Positions 35,597-45,233 of a stretch of DNA of 64,000 nucleotides are shown piece by piece. Each line of letters starts with the position of its first letter. Position 1 is the stretch's first letter. Below the pieces are notes generated by a model. That model was not told where the DNA came from. It saw nothing but the letters and a program-made list of their open reading frames with translations, and did no database searches. This stretch comes from Thalassotalea sp. 273M-4. Its GTDB lineage: Bacteria; Pseudomonadota; Gammaproteobacteria; Enterobacterales; Alteromonadaceae. The stretch spans positions 124,001-188,000 of the forward strand of contig NZ_CP166961.1 in NCBI RefSeq assembly GCF_041410465.1, written 5' to 3'. Both the position numbers and the translations under genes were made by a program.

Positions 35597-35624
35597 TTGA
35601 AAACTAACCGTATTAGCTTATAGT
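35597..35624 (+). promoter_or_regulatory. Putative sigma-70 promoter of ompR-envZ
   Basis: TTGAAA at 35597-35602 and TATAGT at 35619-35624 are 16 bp apart, with the start site about 25 nt before the ompR ATG. A short dyad (TTAGC at 35613-35617, GCTAA at 35625-35629) surrounds the -10 box. Confidence 0.5.
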
Positions 35625-35656
35625 GCTAACTATTAAAAAAGAAAGAAGATGGGATT

Positions 35657-36382
35657 ATGGGACAGGAAACACCAAAAATTCTGGTTGTCGATGATGACAT
35701 GCGTTTGCGTGCCTTATTGGAACGCTATTTGGTTGAGCAAGGCTTTGTGGTGCGAAGCGCCGCAAACTCGGAGCAAATGGATCGCTTACTTGAGCGAGAG
35801 AATTTTCACTTATTGGTTTTAGACTTAATGTTACCAGGTGAAGATGGCTTGTCTATTTGTCGACGTTTACGACACGCAGAAAATGAAATTCCCATCATTA
35901 TGTTGACGGCCAAAGGCGATGAAGTCGACCGCATTATTGGGCTTGAACTTGGGGCCGATGACTACATGCCCAAACCATTCAACCCTAGAGAATTATTGGC
36001 GCGAGTAAAAGCGGTGCTTAGACGTAAAACACAAGAAGCGCCAGGAGCACCTTCTTTAGAAGAAGAAGTTTATGAGTTTGGCAAGTTTAGCTTAAACTTA
36101 GCAACGCGAGAAATGCGCAACGGTGAACAATCTATTCCGCTTACCTCGGGTGAATTCGCGGTATTAAAAGCCTTAATAACCCACCCTCGAGAGCCTCTAT
36201 CACGTGATAAGCTGATGAATTTGGCTCGTGGTCGTGATTATTCTGCACTAGAGCGCAGTATTGATGTGCAAGTGTCGCGCCTAAGACGGATGCTTGAACA
36301 AGACCCAGCTAACCCGCGCTATATTCAAACGGTTTGGGGTTTGGGGTATGTATTTGTACCCGATGGTAGTGCTGCTAGCTAA
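35657..36382 (+). CDS. ompR: Osmolarity response regulator OmpR
   Basis: A 241-aa regulator of porin and envelope genes. The receiver domain has VVDDDMRLR, the phospho-acceptor Asp56 in [14 protein letters not shown], and [11 protein letters not shown]. The DNA-binding wing-helix has [46 protein letters not shown] and ends [11 protein letters not shown], all very close to enterobacterial OmpR. It is co-transcribed with envZ 8 nt later and diverges from greB, exactly the E. coli order. AAAGAAAGAAG provides the ribosome site. Confidence 0.96.
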   Translation: MGQETPKILVVDDDMRLRALLERYLVEQGFVVRSAANSEQMDRLLERENFHLLVLDLMLPGEDGLSICRRLRHAENEIPIIMLTAKGDEVDRIIGLELGADDYMPKPFNPRELLARVKAVLRRKTQEAPGAPSLEEEVYEFGKFSLNLATREMRNGEQSIPLTSGEFAVLKALITHPREPLSRDKLMNLARGRDYSALERSIDVQVSRLRRMLEQDPANPRYIQTVWGLGYVFVPDGSAAS

Positions 36383-36390
36383 CTTGTGTG

Positions 36391-37683
36391 ATGAAGTTAT
36401 TACCTAAGAGTGCATTTGGCCAAACGGTATTGCTTATTGGCTTTTTACTGTTAATCAATCAGGTTGTTTCCTATTTATCGGTGGCAGTATATGTGATCCA
36501 GCCCAGCCTGCAGCAAATAAATCAGCTGTTGGCAAAGCAGGTCAAAGTGGTGTTTATTGATGCCGGTAATGACTCTTTTAGCCCCAAATTGGCGAAAGCC
36601 TTTCATCAAGAAACCGGTATTGGTGTCTACCGTGAGCGCGATGCTTTAAGGCTTGGCTTAGCTGACGCCAGTCATTTTCCTTATTTATCGAAACAAATGT
36701 CTGAACTGCTTGACGGTGAAGCCGAAGTGAGAATATTTCAGGGTGAAGAGTATTTGTTCTGGATCAGACCTCCACAGGCACCAAATCTGTGGGTGAAAAT
36801 TCCTCTAACCGGTTTCGAAGAATCAAACTTTTCGCCTCTCATCTTTTATTTAGTCCTTATTGGCGGCCTGAGCGTCGCGGGTGGTTGGCTATTTGTCCGA
36901 CAACTTAATCGTCCGTTAAAGGCGCTTGAAAGAGCCGCTCATGATGTTGGGCGTGGTCAATTTCCAGACCCTTTAGCCGAGCATGGTTCAACAGAAGTGA
37001 AAGCTGTGACTCGTGCATTTAATCGAATGTCCTCGGGTATTAAACAACTAGAAGCGGACCGAAGTTTATTAATGGCGGGTATTTCTCATGATTTAAGAAC
37101 CCCCCTTACGCGCATTCGGTTGGCCAGTGAAATGATGAGCGAAGATGAAGGCTACTTAAAAGAGGGTATTGAGAAGGACATCGATGATATGAATGCGATC
37201 ATCGATCAGTTTATTGATTATATTCGTCATGAAATGATGGATAAATCTGAAGTCGCGGATTTAAATGCGCTTTTATCTGAGGTCGTGAAACAAGAGTCGA
37301 TACCTAACATTCATATCAACGCCGAGTTAACCGGGGAAATTAAGATACCTATGGTCTATGCCGCCATGAAGCGAGTTATCGCAAATTTGATTCAAAATGC
37401 CCTAAAATACTCTGAACAAGATATTGAGGTTGTATCAGGCATCAATAAAGCCGACAAAAAAGCGTACTTTATGATCAGTGATAAGGGGCCAGGTATTGAG
37501 GCGCAACATATTGACAGGCTATTTCAACCTTTTACTCAAGGAGATATTGCCAGAGGTACTCAAGGCAGTGGCTTAGGGCTGGCCATCGTCAAACGCATTG
37601 TCGATGGTCATGGTGGAAAAGTAAGTCTTGAAAATAGGCCGTCAGGGGGATTAGTGGCGAAGGTCGAATTACCCTTAGCCTAA
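36391..37683 (+). CDS. envZ: Osmosensor histidine kinase EnvZ
   Basis: A 430-aa inner-membrane kinase/phosphatase for OmpR. Membrane segments at about 10-36 and 148-169 flank a periplasmic domain of about 110 residues. HAMP (about 170-222) leads to phospho-accepting His233 in [22 protein letters not shown], which is almost the E. coli sequence. N box [11 protein letters not shown]1 DKGPGIE and G2 [12 protein letters not shown] complete the ATPase. A GTG directly before the ATG is an alternative start; the ATG at 36391 is preferred. It ends the ompR-envZ operon. Confidence 0.95.
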   Translation: MKLLPKSAFGQTVLLIGFLLLINQVVSYLSVAVYVIQPSLQQINQLLAKQVKVVFIDAGNDSFSPKLAKAFHQETGIGVYRERDALRLGLADASHFPYLSKQMSELLDGEAEVRIFQGEEYLFWIRPPQAPNLWVKIPLTGFEESNFSPLIFYLVLIGGLSVAGGWLFVRQLNRPLKALERAAHDVGRGQFPDPLAEHGSTEVKAVTRAFNRMSSGIKQLEADRSLLMAGISHDLRTPLTRIRLASEMMSEDEGYLKEGIEKDIDDMNAIIDQFIDYIRHEMMDKSEVADLNALLSEVVKQESIPNIHINAELTGEIKIPMVYAAMKRVIANLIQNALKYSEQDIEVVSGINKADKKAYFMISDKGPGIEAQHIDRLFQPFTQGDIARGTQGSGLGLAIVKRIVDGHGGKVSLENRPSGGLVAKVELPLA

Positions 37684-37702
37684 TATAAATCCCGACGAGT
37701 AC

Positions 37703-38044
37703 CTAAAATACCTGAGTATTTAAATAAACAGCAATATTATTGGCTAAAACCAGCGCCAGAATTACTTTTTTAGATAGGTTTCGAGATAAAGCACAAAACA
37801 ACAAGGCCGAACCTAATTGCAACAATTTACCTATAAACACACCAACATACATACCAACTTCTAGCGCTAAAAAGCGTACCACGCCATTGCCTTCGGTGTG
37901 AATGCTCCCTTCGGTCATAAAATGAATGGTAGAAAGGTAATCAAAAATTGCCGTTAAGATTAATAACAGCCAAAAGATTGTGTGCTTTTGCAAGGTATAA
38001 AATAGATTTTCTCGCAGTGGAATATCTTGGTCTAATATGGTCAT
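37703..38044 (-). CDS. Small integral membrane protein of unknown function
   Basis: A 113-aa protein with about three membrane segments (roughly 23-42, 62-83 and 90-110). FDYLSTIHFM followed by EGNGVVRF resembles the D-x-x-[ST]T ... E-x-N signature of small DUF5658-like membrane proteins, but I cannot confirm the family. It is convergent with envZ and stands alone between envZ and pckA, where E. coli has nothing equivalent. Base composition and the clean start support a real gene. The function is unknown. Confidence 0.65.
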   Translation of the reverse strand: MTILDQDIPLRENLFYTLQKHTIFWLLLILTAIFDYLSTIHFMTEGSIHTEGNGVVRFLALEVGMYVGVFIGKLLQLGSALLFCALSRNLSKKVILALVLANNIAVYLNTQVF

Positions 38045-38228
38045 AGGGGCTTATCGTTACTATCACCAATCCTTGGTGCAAGGAAAAATTAAAAATCAAA
38101 GTTAACTTTGAATTTAGAGTACACAGCAAGAGAAACTGTCTTAAATTCATGAGTATGAAAAAGAAACAACTAAATCAAAATTAGTCAAAAAACCTTATAT
38201 CGTCAAATTTTTTGCTTAAAAACCGTGG

Positions 38229-38263
38229 TGTTAAAAAACAAAAACCCACAATAAAGTGGGTTT
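38229..38263 (-). terminator. Intrinsic terminator of pckA
   Basis: On the minus strand AAACCCAC, a 6-nt loop and GTGGGTTT (38242-38263) are followed by a T-rich run (TTTGTTTTTTAAC). It lies about 50 nt after the pckA stop. Confidence 0.8.
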
Positions 38264-38314
38264 ATCGTAATAACAGGGGTTAACCTCTGTGCATGGCGCA
38301 GGTTAATCTGGTGA

Positions 38315-39940
38315 TTATGCCGTTACCACATCAAGCTTTGGCCCAAAGTAAGACAACTTTTTACCTGCCTCAGTGTCGGTAAATTTATTGAAATTATCAA
38401 TAAATTTGCCGGCTAAACTTTCGGCCTTTTGCTCCCAAATATCAGCGTTTGGATAAGTGCTTCGAGGGTCCAATATTGCTGGATTTACATGCGCCAATGA
38501 ATGTGGAATTTGTAAATTGAATATCGGTAAGGTGGTCGTATCCGCACGGTCAATTGAATCATCTAAAATAGCATCGATGATGGCACGGGTATCACTTATT
38601 GATATGCGTTTATTGCTACCGTTCCAACCTGTATTCACCAAATATGCTTTGGCGTTACTGGCTTGCATTCTTGCCAACAGTACTTTGGCGTATTGGGTAG
38701 GATGCAAGGTTAAAAATGCGGCGCCAAAACAGCTGGAAAACGTTGGCGTCGGCTCCGTTATACCACGCTCTGTACCTGCGAGCTTTGAGGTATATCCAGA
38801 CAAGAAATAATACTCAGTTTGCTCAGGAGTTAATGTTGCAACAGGGGGTAACACACCAAATGCATCGGCGGTCAAAAAGATAACTTTATTGGCATGGCCT
38901 GCCCTTGATATTGGTTTAACGATGTTATCAATGTGGTAAATCGGATAAGAAACCCGGGTATTCTCAGTTTTTTTACTGTCGGCAAAATCAATGTTGCCCT
39001 CATCATCAACCACCACATTCTCTAGCAAAGCATCCTGGCGAATCGCATTATATATGTCTGGTTCACTCTCTTGGCTCAGGTTGATTGTTTTAGCATAGCA
39101 ACCGCCTTCAAAATTGAAGACACCATTATCATCCCAGCCATGTTCATCGTCACCAATTAATTGCCGTTTGGGATCGGTAGAAAGGGTTGTTTTACCCGTT
39201 CCAGATAAACCAAAAAATATTGCCGTATGCCCGTCTTCACCGACATTCGCACTGCAATGCATTGAGGCAATTCCTTTAAGTGGTAATAGATAATTCATCA
39301 CCGAGAACATGCCTTTTTTCATTTCACCACCGTACCAAGTACCGCCAATGAGTTGAATTCGTTCGGTTAAATTAAAGGCGACAAAGTTTTCCGAGTTTAA
39401 CCCTTGTTCCTGCCAATTTGGATTAGTGACCTTGGCGCCATTCATCACCACAAAATCGGGTTCGTAATCGACTAATTCTTCGTCGGTTGGGCGAATAAAC
39501 ATATTTTTCACAAAATGGGCTTGCCATGCGACTTCGGTAATAAAGCGAACTTTTAGTCGTGTGTCGTCATTCGCGCCACAAAAAGTATCCACCACAAACA
39601 AACGCTTTTCTGAAAGCTGGCCTGTAACCAGATCTTTTAATTGTTGCCAAGTTTCACTCGACATCGGTTTGTTATCATTCTTACCTTGATCAGACCACCA
39701 CACGGTGTCTTTGGTTAACGAGTCTTTGACAATGTATTTGTCTTTTGGTGAACGCCCAGTAAATATACCCGTATCGACAGCGACAGCTCCGGTATTGGTT
39801 ATTTTTCCACGTTCATAGTCTGTTAGGTTTTCTTTAGTTTCTTCTTTAAAAAGAACATCATAAGGTGGGTTGTGAATGATTTCTTGCGATGTTTTGATCC
39901 CGTAACGTGTTAAATCAATGTTTTTTGGCGTTGTCGTCAT
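38315..39940 (-). CDS. pckA: Phosphoenolpyruvate carboxykinase (ATP)
   Basis: A 541-aa gluconeogenic enzyme converting oxaloacetate and ATP to phosphoenolpyruvate. [11 protein letters not shown], the substrate Arg region, is near residue 65. The kinase-1a P-loop [12 protein letters not shown] and the metal-binding LIGDDEHGW (kinase 2) lie in the middle, and EGGCYAKTI follows. [13 protein letters not shown] is the C-terminal adenine region. AGGAG lies 6 nt before the ATG. Position next to envZ-ompR and hslO-hslR repeats the enterobacterial order. A perfect 10-bp palindrome upstream (40041-40066) may control it. Confidence 0.97.
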   Translation of the reverse strand: MTTTPKNIDLTRYGIKTSQEIIHNPPYDVLFKEETKENLTDYERGKITNTGAVAVDTGIFTGRSPKDKYIVKDSLTKDTVWWSDQGKNDNKPMSSETWQQLKDLVTGQLSEKRLFVVDTFCGANDDTRLKVRFITEVAWQAHFVKNMFIRPTDEELVDYEPDFVVMNGAKVTNPNWQEQGLNSENFVAFNLTERIQLIGGTWYGGEMKKGMFSVMNYLLPLKGIASMHCSANVGEDGHTAIFFGLSGTGKTTLSTDPKRQLIGDDEHGWDDNGVFNFEGGCYAKTINLSQESEPDIYNAIRQDALLENVVVDDEGNIDFADSKKTENTRVSYPIYHIDNIVKPISRAGHANKVIFLTADAFGVLPPVATLTPEQTEYYFLSGYTSKLAGTERGITEPTPTFSSCFGAAFLTLHPTQYAKVLLARMQASNAKAYLVNTGWNGSNKRISISDTRAIIDAILDDSIDRADTTTLPIFNLQIPHSLAHVNPAILDPRSTYPNADIWEQKAESLAGKFIDNFNKFTDTEAGKKLSYFGPKLDVVTA

Positions 39941-40040
39941 GACCTGCTCCTAGGTATTAGAGTAATAATTCTAGAATCTCTTGTTGTGAGTCGAATGGTA
40001 GCTAATATAAATTTCAATTGAAAGTGATTTGCACGATTTT

Positions 40041-40066
40041 ATGAAAGTTTTTTTGGAAACTTTCAT
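40041..40066. promoter_or_regulatory. Perfect 10-bp palindrome upstream of pckA
   Basis: ATGAAAGTTT and AAACTTTCAT flank a TTTTGG centre, about 100 bp before the pckA start. It may be an operator for a dimeric regulator or an RNA hairpin in a long leader. I do not recognise the regulator. Confidence 0.4.
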
Positions 40067-40617
40067 TTGCGGTTACTAAATGAGTGTTGTGAGAGCGAAC
40101 TAGCTATTTAAGGACATAGCGAGATGTTGGGAAAAATAATGTGTCTGTTAACGGTTGATTTTGATCTAAATTTTCAGCCTAACTTTCATTGTTTTGTTCT
40201 ACCTAATGATCTATCGCGTCAATGTTTGTCATTCTACTTGTGCTCATTCTATTTAATCATCAAGGAGATATTCATCTAATGCCAATCACCTAAGGGTAGA
40301 TTTACTTAGCGATAATATAGAGCTGAGTAAATGCATTGACTGCAGAGTATAGTTAACCCCTTTATCAATTCAATAAAGCAACATAAAAGCCCTTAAAATT
40401 AGCGCTTTATGGATTTATTAGAAGGACGTTATCTGCGCTAAGTTTTATGAGCATAAAGACGCTTGGCAAAAGAAAGAGATCAGGTTTAGTGAATCTGGGG
40501 TAACACTCTATGCTGGATGTTGGGCAAAACTTGAATGCGTTTGGTTTTAGGTGGACGCAATGGTAACTAAGAAAGATGAGTCAAAGTCTGAGCCGACATT
40601 ACACTAATGCCCTCTAG

Positions 40618-40666
40618 CCACTAAATTCACCTGAGATAAGCTAGACTACTAGGGTGAATTTAGTGG
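40618..40666 (-). other. Long hairpin just after hslO
   Basis: CCACTAAATTCACC at 40618-40631 pairs perfectly with GGTGAATTTAGTGG at 40653-40666 around a 21-nt loop. It begins 15 nt beyond the hslO stop codon. There is no T tract, so it is not a standard intrinsic terminator; it may stabilise the mRNA 3' end. Confidence 0.5.
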
Positions 40667-40681
40667 TGAGCAAGAAGGTCA

Positions 40682-41548
40682 TTAATGTTGAGCTTTGGGC
40701 TCAATCAAAGGCGCTAATTTTTCTTTATCAAATTGGTAATTGGTATGGCAAAATTCACAGGTAATATTGATATGCTGATGTTGTTGTAAATGCTCAACAA
40801 TCGCATCACTGCCCATATTTGCAATAGCCGACAAGCATTTATCTTCAGAACAACCACAGACAAAGGACACGGATTGTGGATCAAACAGTCGCACCTTTTC
40901 CTGATGGTATAATCGATAAAGCAATTCTTGCGCGTCGAGTTCATATAGCTCTTTTGCTTTTATCGTCGCGGTGAGTTGGCTGATATGTTGAAAATCATCA
41001 AGTTGTTTTTGCTTGTCGTCAGAATCGGGAATAATTTGTAATAAACTGCCACCCGCGACGCGTTTTTCAGCATCGGCGAATAGCCAAATTTTAGTTTCTA
41101 ATTGCTCTGATGTTGCGAAGTAATGTTCTAGGCATTCACTTAAGGTCTCGCCCTCTAGTGCAACAACGCCTTGGTATCTTTCACCTTGTTCAGGGGTGAT
41201 GGTGATCACCATGGTGCCTTTGCCAAAAAGATCTGAAATAGAGCTACCCGTGATATGCTGCTGTAAGCTTGCAATACCGCGCATTTGTTGCTTATGATTA
41301 CCATTAATCACCGCGTATTTTACCGCTTTGTCGCCTTGCAATTGTACTGAGATTTCACCTTCAAACTTTAGCATCGCGGTCAATAAACACGTTGCTGCCA
41401 TCAACTCTCCCAATAATGCTTTTATGGGGTCTGGGTATTGATGATTTTCAATGATTTCTTTAAAACTTTCATCCAGTTGTACAAGCTCACCTCGTACGTG
41501 TAAATCTTCAAAAAGGTAGCGATTCAATATATCTGATGGAGTAGCCAC
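40682..41548 (-). CDS. hslO: Redox-regulated chaperone Hsp33
   Basis: A 288-aa holdase activated by oxidation. The N-terminal domain has YLFEDLHVRGELV and the substrate-binding GxGxx region QMRGIASL. The C-terminal redox switch has CGCSEDKC and CEFC, the four zinc-binding Cys. I start at the GTG at 41548, which has AGGA 7 nt upstream and begins right after the hslR stop. An ATG 21 codons further up lies inside hslR and would give an untypical extension. The length then matches E. coli Hsp33 (292 aa). It forms a heat-shock pair with hslR. Confidence 0.95.
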   Translation of the reverse strand: MATPSDILNRYLFEDLHVRGELVQLDESFKEIIENHQYPDPIKALLGELMAATCLLTAMLKFEGEISVQLQGDKAVKYAVINGNHKQQMRGIASLQQHITGSSISDLFGKGTMVITITPEQGERYQGVVALEGETLSECLEHYFATSEQLETKIWLFADAEKRVAGGSLLQIIPDSDDKQKQLDDFQHISQLTATIKAKELYELDAQELLYRLYHQEKVRLFDPQSVSFVCGCSEDKCLSAIANMGSDAIVEHLQQHQHINITCEFCHTNYQFDKEKLAPLIEPKAQH

Positions 41549-41549
41549 A

Positions 41550-41963
41550 TTATGTCCTTTCTTTAAACTGTCGGATTTGACGGCGTTGTTTTTTATCGGG
41601 TTTGGTATCACTGGCCGGACTCAATAATATGCCTTGTCGTCTGGCCTGAGTATTATCTTCCCGGGTCTTAATACTGCTTTCAGTTTCCTGATATAACGTT
41701 TGTGCGAATGTTGCATCTTTGCGTCTATCGGCTAAAGCGATAATGATAACTTCTTTGTCATCAAAGCCTTGGCGAACTCGAATTTTATCGCCCAATGCAA
41801 CAATCTTGCTAGATTTCGTTCTTTGTCCATTATAAAACACTTTACCGCCTTCTATCATTTGTTTTGCGATAGCGCGGGTCTTATAAAAACGTGCTGCCCA
41901 AAGCCATTTATCAATACGAACAGCATCGTTGGACTCAGAACTTTTATGGTTTCGTTTTGTCAT
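41550..41963 (-). CDS. hslR: Ribosome-associated heat-shock protein Hsp15
   Basis: A 137-aa S4-domain protein that binds 50S subunits carrying stalled nascent chains. VRIDKWLWAARFYKTRAIAKQMIEGGKVFYNGQR is the S4 RNA-binding fold and is nearly the E. coli sequence. The C-terminal half is Lys/Arg-rich and ends RRQIRQFKERT. The ATG at 41963 gives the expected length; an upstream ATG adds 12 basic residues. The stop is followed directly by the hslO GTG, so the pair is translationally coupled. Confidence 0.94.
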   Translation of the reverse strand: MTKRNHKSSESNDAVRIDKWLWAARFYKTRAIAKQMIEGGKVFYNGQRTKSSKIVALGDKIRVRQGFDDKEVIIIALADRRKDATFAQTLYQETESSIKTREDNTQARRQGILLSPASDTKPDKKQRRQIRQFKERT

Positions 41964-42135
41964 AATTTTTAAGAGCCTCTTTGAGCGCGAAATTAACATA
42001 ACCGCTTGTTTTTTACCAGTTTGGGTTACAGAATCGACAAAATTGAATTAAAAATATGCACTAGGTCTTGTTGCTATCCTTTCGCTCAAGTATCATCAGA
42101 GGGATATACTTATTATAACTAGTTAAAAAAACAGT

Positions 42136-43092
42136 ATGGATTTTACTTCAGTTTCAGCGAGATTTCAGTTTTTAGCAGGGGGGGCTTTTCAACAGCGCTT
42201 AACCCAAACCCTATTCGTTGGAATTCTTGTGTACATCGCTTACATGCTAGCGACCCTGACTTGGTCGATGTTTTCTTCTCATTCTGCCACCCCTCCTATG
42301 ATCGAGGTATCATCTAATCAATCTTTGGTTAGTAAACGAGATAGTATTCAACTCGAGGAAGTAAAAAAATTACACTTATTCGGTGAATTCAACGCAAAAG
42401 TTATTGCGCCTAAAGTTACCCCAAAAGTGACATCTGCGCCGCAAACTAAATTACGCTTAACCTTAACCGGTTTAGTTGCATCAAATGATGATAAGGTCGC
42501 TGCTGCGATTATCGAATCGCAAGGTAAACAAGAAACCTATGGTATTGATGATAAAATCGCGGGTACCCGAGCGGTATTAAAAAAAGTGTATTCAGATCGG
42601 GTTATCATCAGCAGTTCTGGTCGCATGGAAACCTTGATGTTAGATGGATTTGAATACACCCAAGACGTACCTGAGGTTACTGATAATAAGCCCTCTAATG
42701 GTGTTAAGGGATCTCAGCTTAAATCTCGTTTTAGCCGTCAGCAGGAACTCGAAAATACCGGTCCTAAGCTACAAAACTTAAGAGAAAAGGTCGCTAATAT
42801 ACGAGCAGATATTTTGCAAAATCCTGCTAAATTAACAGATTACATAAGAATTTCACCCCAGAGAAAAGAAGGGAAAGTCGTGGGTTATCGATTAATGCCA
42901 AATCGAGATCCTGAATTTTTTAATGAAGTTGGACTTAAATCAGGCGATGTTGCATTGCAAATTAATGGTCGCGATCTCAGTGATATGCGCCAAGCCCAGC
43001 AGGCATTAATGGAATTAAGAAAAGCTGAACAGGTCGATTTACTTGTCGACCGTAACGGCGAACAACACAGTGTATCACTAAGATTAAAATAA
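42136..43092 (+). CDS. gspC: Type II secretion protein GspC
   Basis: A 318-aa inner-membrane protein linking the T2SS platform to the secretin. One membrane segment (about 27-48), then the periplasmic homology region (about 105-175, LRLTLTGLVASND), and a C-terminal PDZ domain (about 240-318, GYRLMPNRDPEFFNEVGLKSGD and INGRDL). The PDZ domain is the classical GspC type. It is the first gene of the gsp operon; its last bases overlap the first possible gspD start (TAATG). No clear Shine-Dalgarno is visible before its ATG. The operon lies beside hslR, as in other Alteromonadales. Confidence 0.95.
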   Translation: MDFTSVSARFQFLAGGAFQQRLTQTLFVGILVYIAYMLATLTWSMFSSHSATPPMIEVSSNQSLVSKRDSIQLEEVKKLHLFGEFNAKVIAPKVTPKVTSAPQTKLRLTLTGLVASNDDKVAAAIIESQGKQETYGIDDKIAGTRAVLKKVYSDRVIISSSGRMETLMLDGFEYTQDVPEVTDNKPSNGVKGSQLKSRFSRQQELENTGPKLQNLREKVANIRADILQNPAKLTDYIRISPQRKEGKVVGYRLMPNRDPEFFNEVGLKSGDVALQINGRDLSDMRQAQQALMELRKAEQVDLLVDRNGEQHSVSLRLK

Positions 43093-43112
43093 TGAATATT
43101 TTGGAGAGTTTC

Positions 43113-45227
43113 ATGCGCCTTCACTTTCGCGCAACAGCAATAAAAAGATGGTTAGTTAACATCACTGTTATTTTAGGGATGTGTTTTAGTGTTTCAGTTG
43201 TAGCCCAATCTGATGCGCAATACTCACCTAATTTCAAAGGCACAGATATTACCGAATTCATTAATATCGTCGGTAAAAACCTGCAAAAGACCATCATTAT
43301 CGATCCTAAAGTTCGAGGCAAGATTAACGTTCGCAGTTACGACTTATTGACCGAACGACAGTATTATCAATTCTTCCTCAATGTACTTGAAGTTTATGGT
43401 TACGCTGTCGTTAAGATGGAAAATAATATCATTAAGGTTATTCCAGACAAGGACGCGAAAAGCTCATCAATACCGGTTGTTGCTGATGATGACTCCGCCA
43501 TTGGAGATGAAATGGTAACGCGAGTTGTTGAAGTTAAGAATGTTTCCGTACGAGAATTATCCCCGTTGTTACGACAATTGAGTGACCAAGCGGGGGGCGG
43601 TAATGTGGTGCATTATGAGCCGTCGAATGTGATCATGTTAACCGGCACCGCATCGGTTGTTAATCGTTTGGTTAACATTATTACTCGCGTTGATCGCGCT
43701 GGCGATCAAGATGTACAAATTGTTAAGCTAGAACACGCATCAGCAAGTGAAATGGTACGTATTATTGAAAACATCAATAAGCCAGCCAGCGGTAAATCCG
43801 ATACCCCTGCTTTTCTTATCCCTAAAATTGTCGCCGACGATCGCACCAACTCTGTGATCATCAGTGGTGAAGGCCAAGCTCGTGATCGCATTGTGCGCTT
43901 GATTAATCGCTTAGACAGTGAATTAGAGAGCTCAGGCAATACCCGTGTTTATTACCTTAAATATGCAAAAGCCAGTGATTTGGTCACGGTTATGCAAAAG
44001 GTAAGCGATAGCATGCAGCAAAATTCTAACCCTTCTAGTTCTACTTCTGTAGCGCAAGCAAGGAACAGTTCATCAAAGCGTAACGTCAGCATTGAAGCCC
44101 ATGAAGATACCAATGCTTTGGTTATTACCGCAGAACCCGACATGTTACGTTCTTTAGAGTCCGTTATTCGCCAATTGGATGTTCGTCGTGCCCAGGTTCA
44201 TGTTGAAGCCATTATTGTTGAAGTATTTGAAAGTGACGGCGCTCAGCTAGGAGTGCAGTGGTACCACGAAGAAGGTGGCTTTACCCAATATACCAATGGT
44301 GTTGTGCCAATTAGTGGGGTGGCCGCAGGACTTGAAGCCGCCGAAGGGGAGACCGGTACCACGGTAACAACCCTTGATGGTAACGGTAATCCAGTGACCA
44401 CCAAAAACCCAGATACCGACGGTGATTTTTCCATCTTGGCGCAATTGCTAGGTAGTGTTAATGGAATGATGTTTGGTGTCGTCAATGACAACTGGGGCGC
44501 CATTGTGCAAGCCGTTAGCTCTGACACCAATTCAAATATCTTGGCGACGCCAAGTATCACCACCTTAGATAATGAAGAAGCTTACTTTATTGTGGGCCAA
44601 GAAATACCGATTATTACAGGCTCGGCCACCGGCAGTAATAACTCGAACCCTTTTCAAACCGTTGATCGTAAAGAAGTGGGGATTAAACTAAAAGTTACCC
44701 CGCAGGTAAACGAAGGCAGTGGAGTGCAATTAACCATTGAGCAAGAAGTATCGAGTGTCAGTGGTGCAACCGGCGTTGATGTGGCGATCAATAAGCGTGA
44801 AATCAAAACCGTGGTGATGGCCGATCATGGCTCTACCATTATTTTAGGCGGATTGATTGACGAAGATGTGCAAGAAAGTACGCAGAAAATACCTTTATTA
44901 GGCGATATTCCTGTACTTGGTGCTCTGTTTCGTTCCACCGGGAGTAACACCCGTAAACGTAACTTAATGGTGTTTATTAAACCGTCTATTATTCGTGATG
45001 GTGAATTACTCAATTCAATTTCACGTGAAAAATACAATTACATTCGAGCCGATGAGTTACGTAAGCAAGAAGAAGGTCTATCGTTAATGGACGATGCTAA
45101 ATTGCCGTTACTGCCAGAGTGGGGGGGTAACTTAGAGCTACCGCCAACATTTGAAAGTTACATGGAAAATAAAGACCAAGACGGTGCAACAGGCACATCT
45201 GAGCTGCCACCGACAGGTCAACAGTAG
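43113..45227 (+). CDS. gspD: Type II secretion secretin GspD
   Basis: A secretin of 704 aa from this start, forming the outer-membrane channel. A signal peptide (core VNITVILGMCFSVSVV) is followed by N0 (about 35-105, NFKGTDITEFINIVGKNLQKTIIIDP), N1-N3 repeats (about 120-350; VVEVKNVSVRELSPLLRQL, RTNSVIISGEGQARDRI), and the secretin core (to about 650; VQAVSSDTNSNILATPSI, GQEIPIITG, VQLTIEQEVSSV, STIILGGLI). A Ser/Asn-rich linker lies between repeats. I prefer 43113, with GGAGAG 6 nt upstream; an ATG at 43092, overlapping the gspC stop, would add seven residues. No GspS pilotin is encoded in the window. Confidence 0.95.
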   Translation: MRLHFRATAIKRWLVNITVILGMCFSVSVVAQSDAQYSPNFKGTDITEFINIVGKNLQKTIIIDPKVRGKINVRSYDLLTERQYYQFFLNVLEVYGYAVVKMENNIIKVIPDKDAKSSSIPVVADDDSAIGDEMVTRVVEVKNVSVRELSPLLRQLSDQAGGGNVVHYEPSNVIMLTGTASVVNRLVNIITRVDRAGDQDVQIVKLEHASASEMVRIIENINKPASGKSDTPAFLIPKIVADDRTNSVIISGEGQARDRIVRLINRLDSELESSGNTRVYYLKYAKASDLVTVMQKVSDSMQQNSNPSSSTSVAQARNSSSKRNVSIEAHEDTNALVITAEPDMLRSLESVIRQLDVRRAQVHVEAIIVEVFESDGAQLGVQWYHEEGGFTQYTNGVVPISGVAAGLEAAEGETGTTVTTLDGNGNPVTTKNPDTDGDFSILAQLLGSVNGMMFGVVNDNWGAIVQAVSSDTNSNILATPSITTLDNEEAYFIVGQEIPIITGSATGSNNSNPFQTVDRKEVGIKLKVTPQVNEGSGVQLTIEQEVSSVSGATGVDVAINKREIKTVVMADHGSTIILGGLIDEDVQESTQKIPLLGDIPVLGALFRSTGSNTRKRNLMVFIKPSIIRDGELLNSISREKYNYIRADELRKQEEGLSLMDDAKLPLLPEWGGNLELPPTFESYMENKDQDGATGTSELPPTGQQ

Positions 45228-45233
45228 GGTAGG

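Larger units (their letters stand above)
39941..40681 (-). other. Long intergenic region upstream of pckA
   Basis: About 740 bp without a convincing gene. It holds the pckA leader, a strong palindrome (40041-40066) and a long hairpin next to the hslO stop (40618-40666). A frame at 40422-40607, without a start codon and broken by one in-frame TAG at 40548, reads like a decayed C-terminal fragment (DAWQKKEIRF, GVTLYAGCWAKLE). A 51-codon frame at 40124 has a fair ribosome site but an unlikely composition. The rest shows nothing recognisable. Confidence 0.6.

Noticed and set aside
40124..40279. A 51-codon frame with AAGGA 9 nt upstream in the pckA-hslO gap
   Set aside because: The product is rich in Phe, Cys and Leu, with no recognisable feature, and reads like chance translation of AT-rich DNA.
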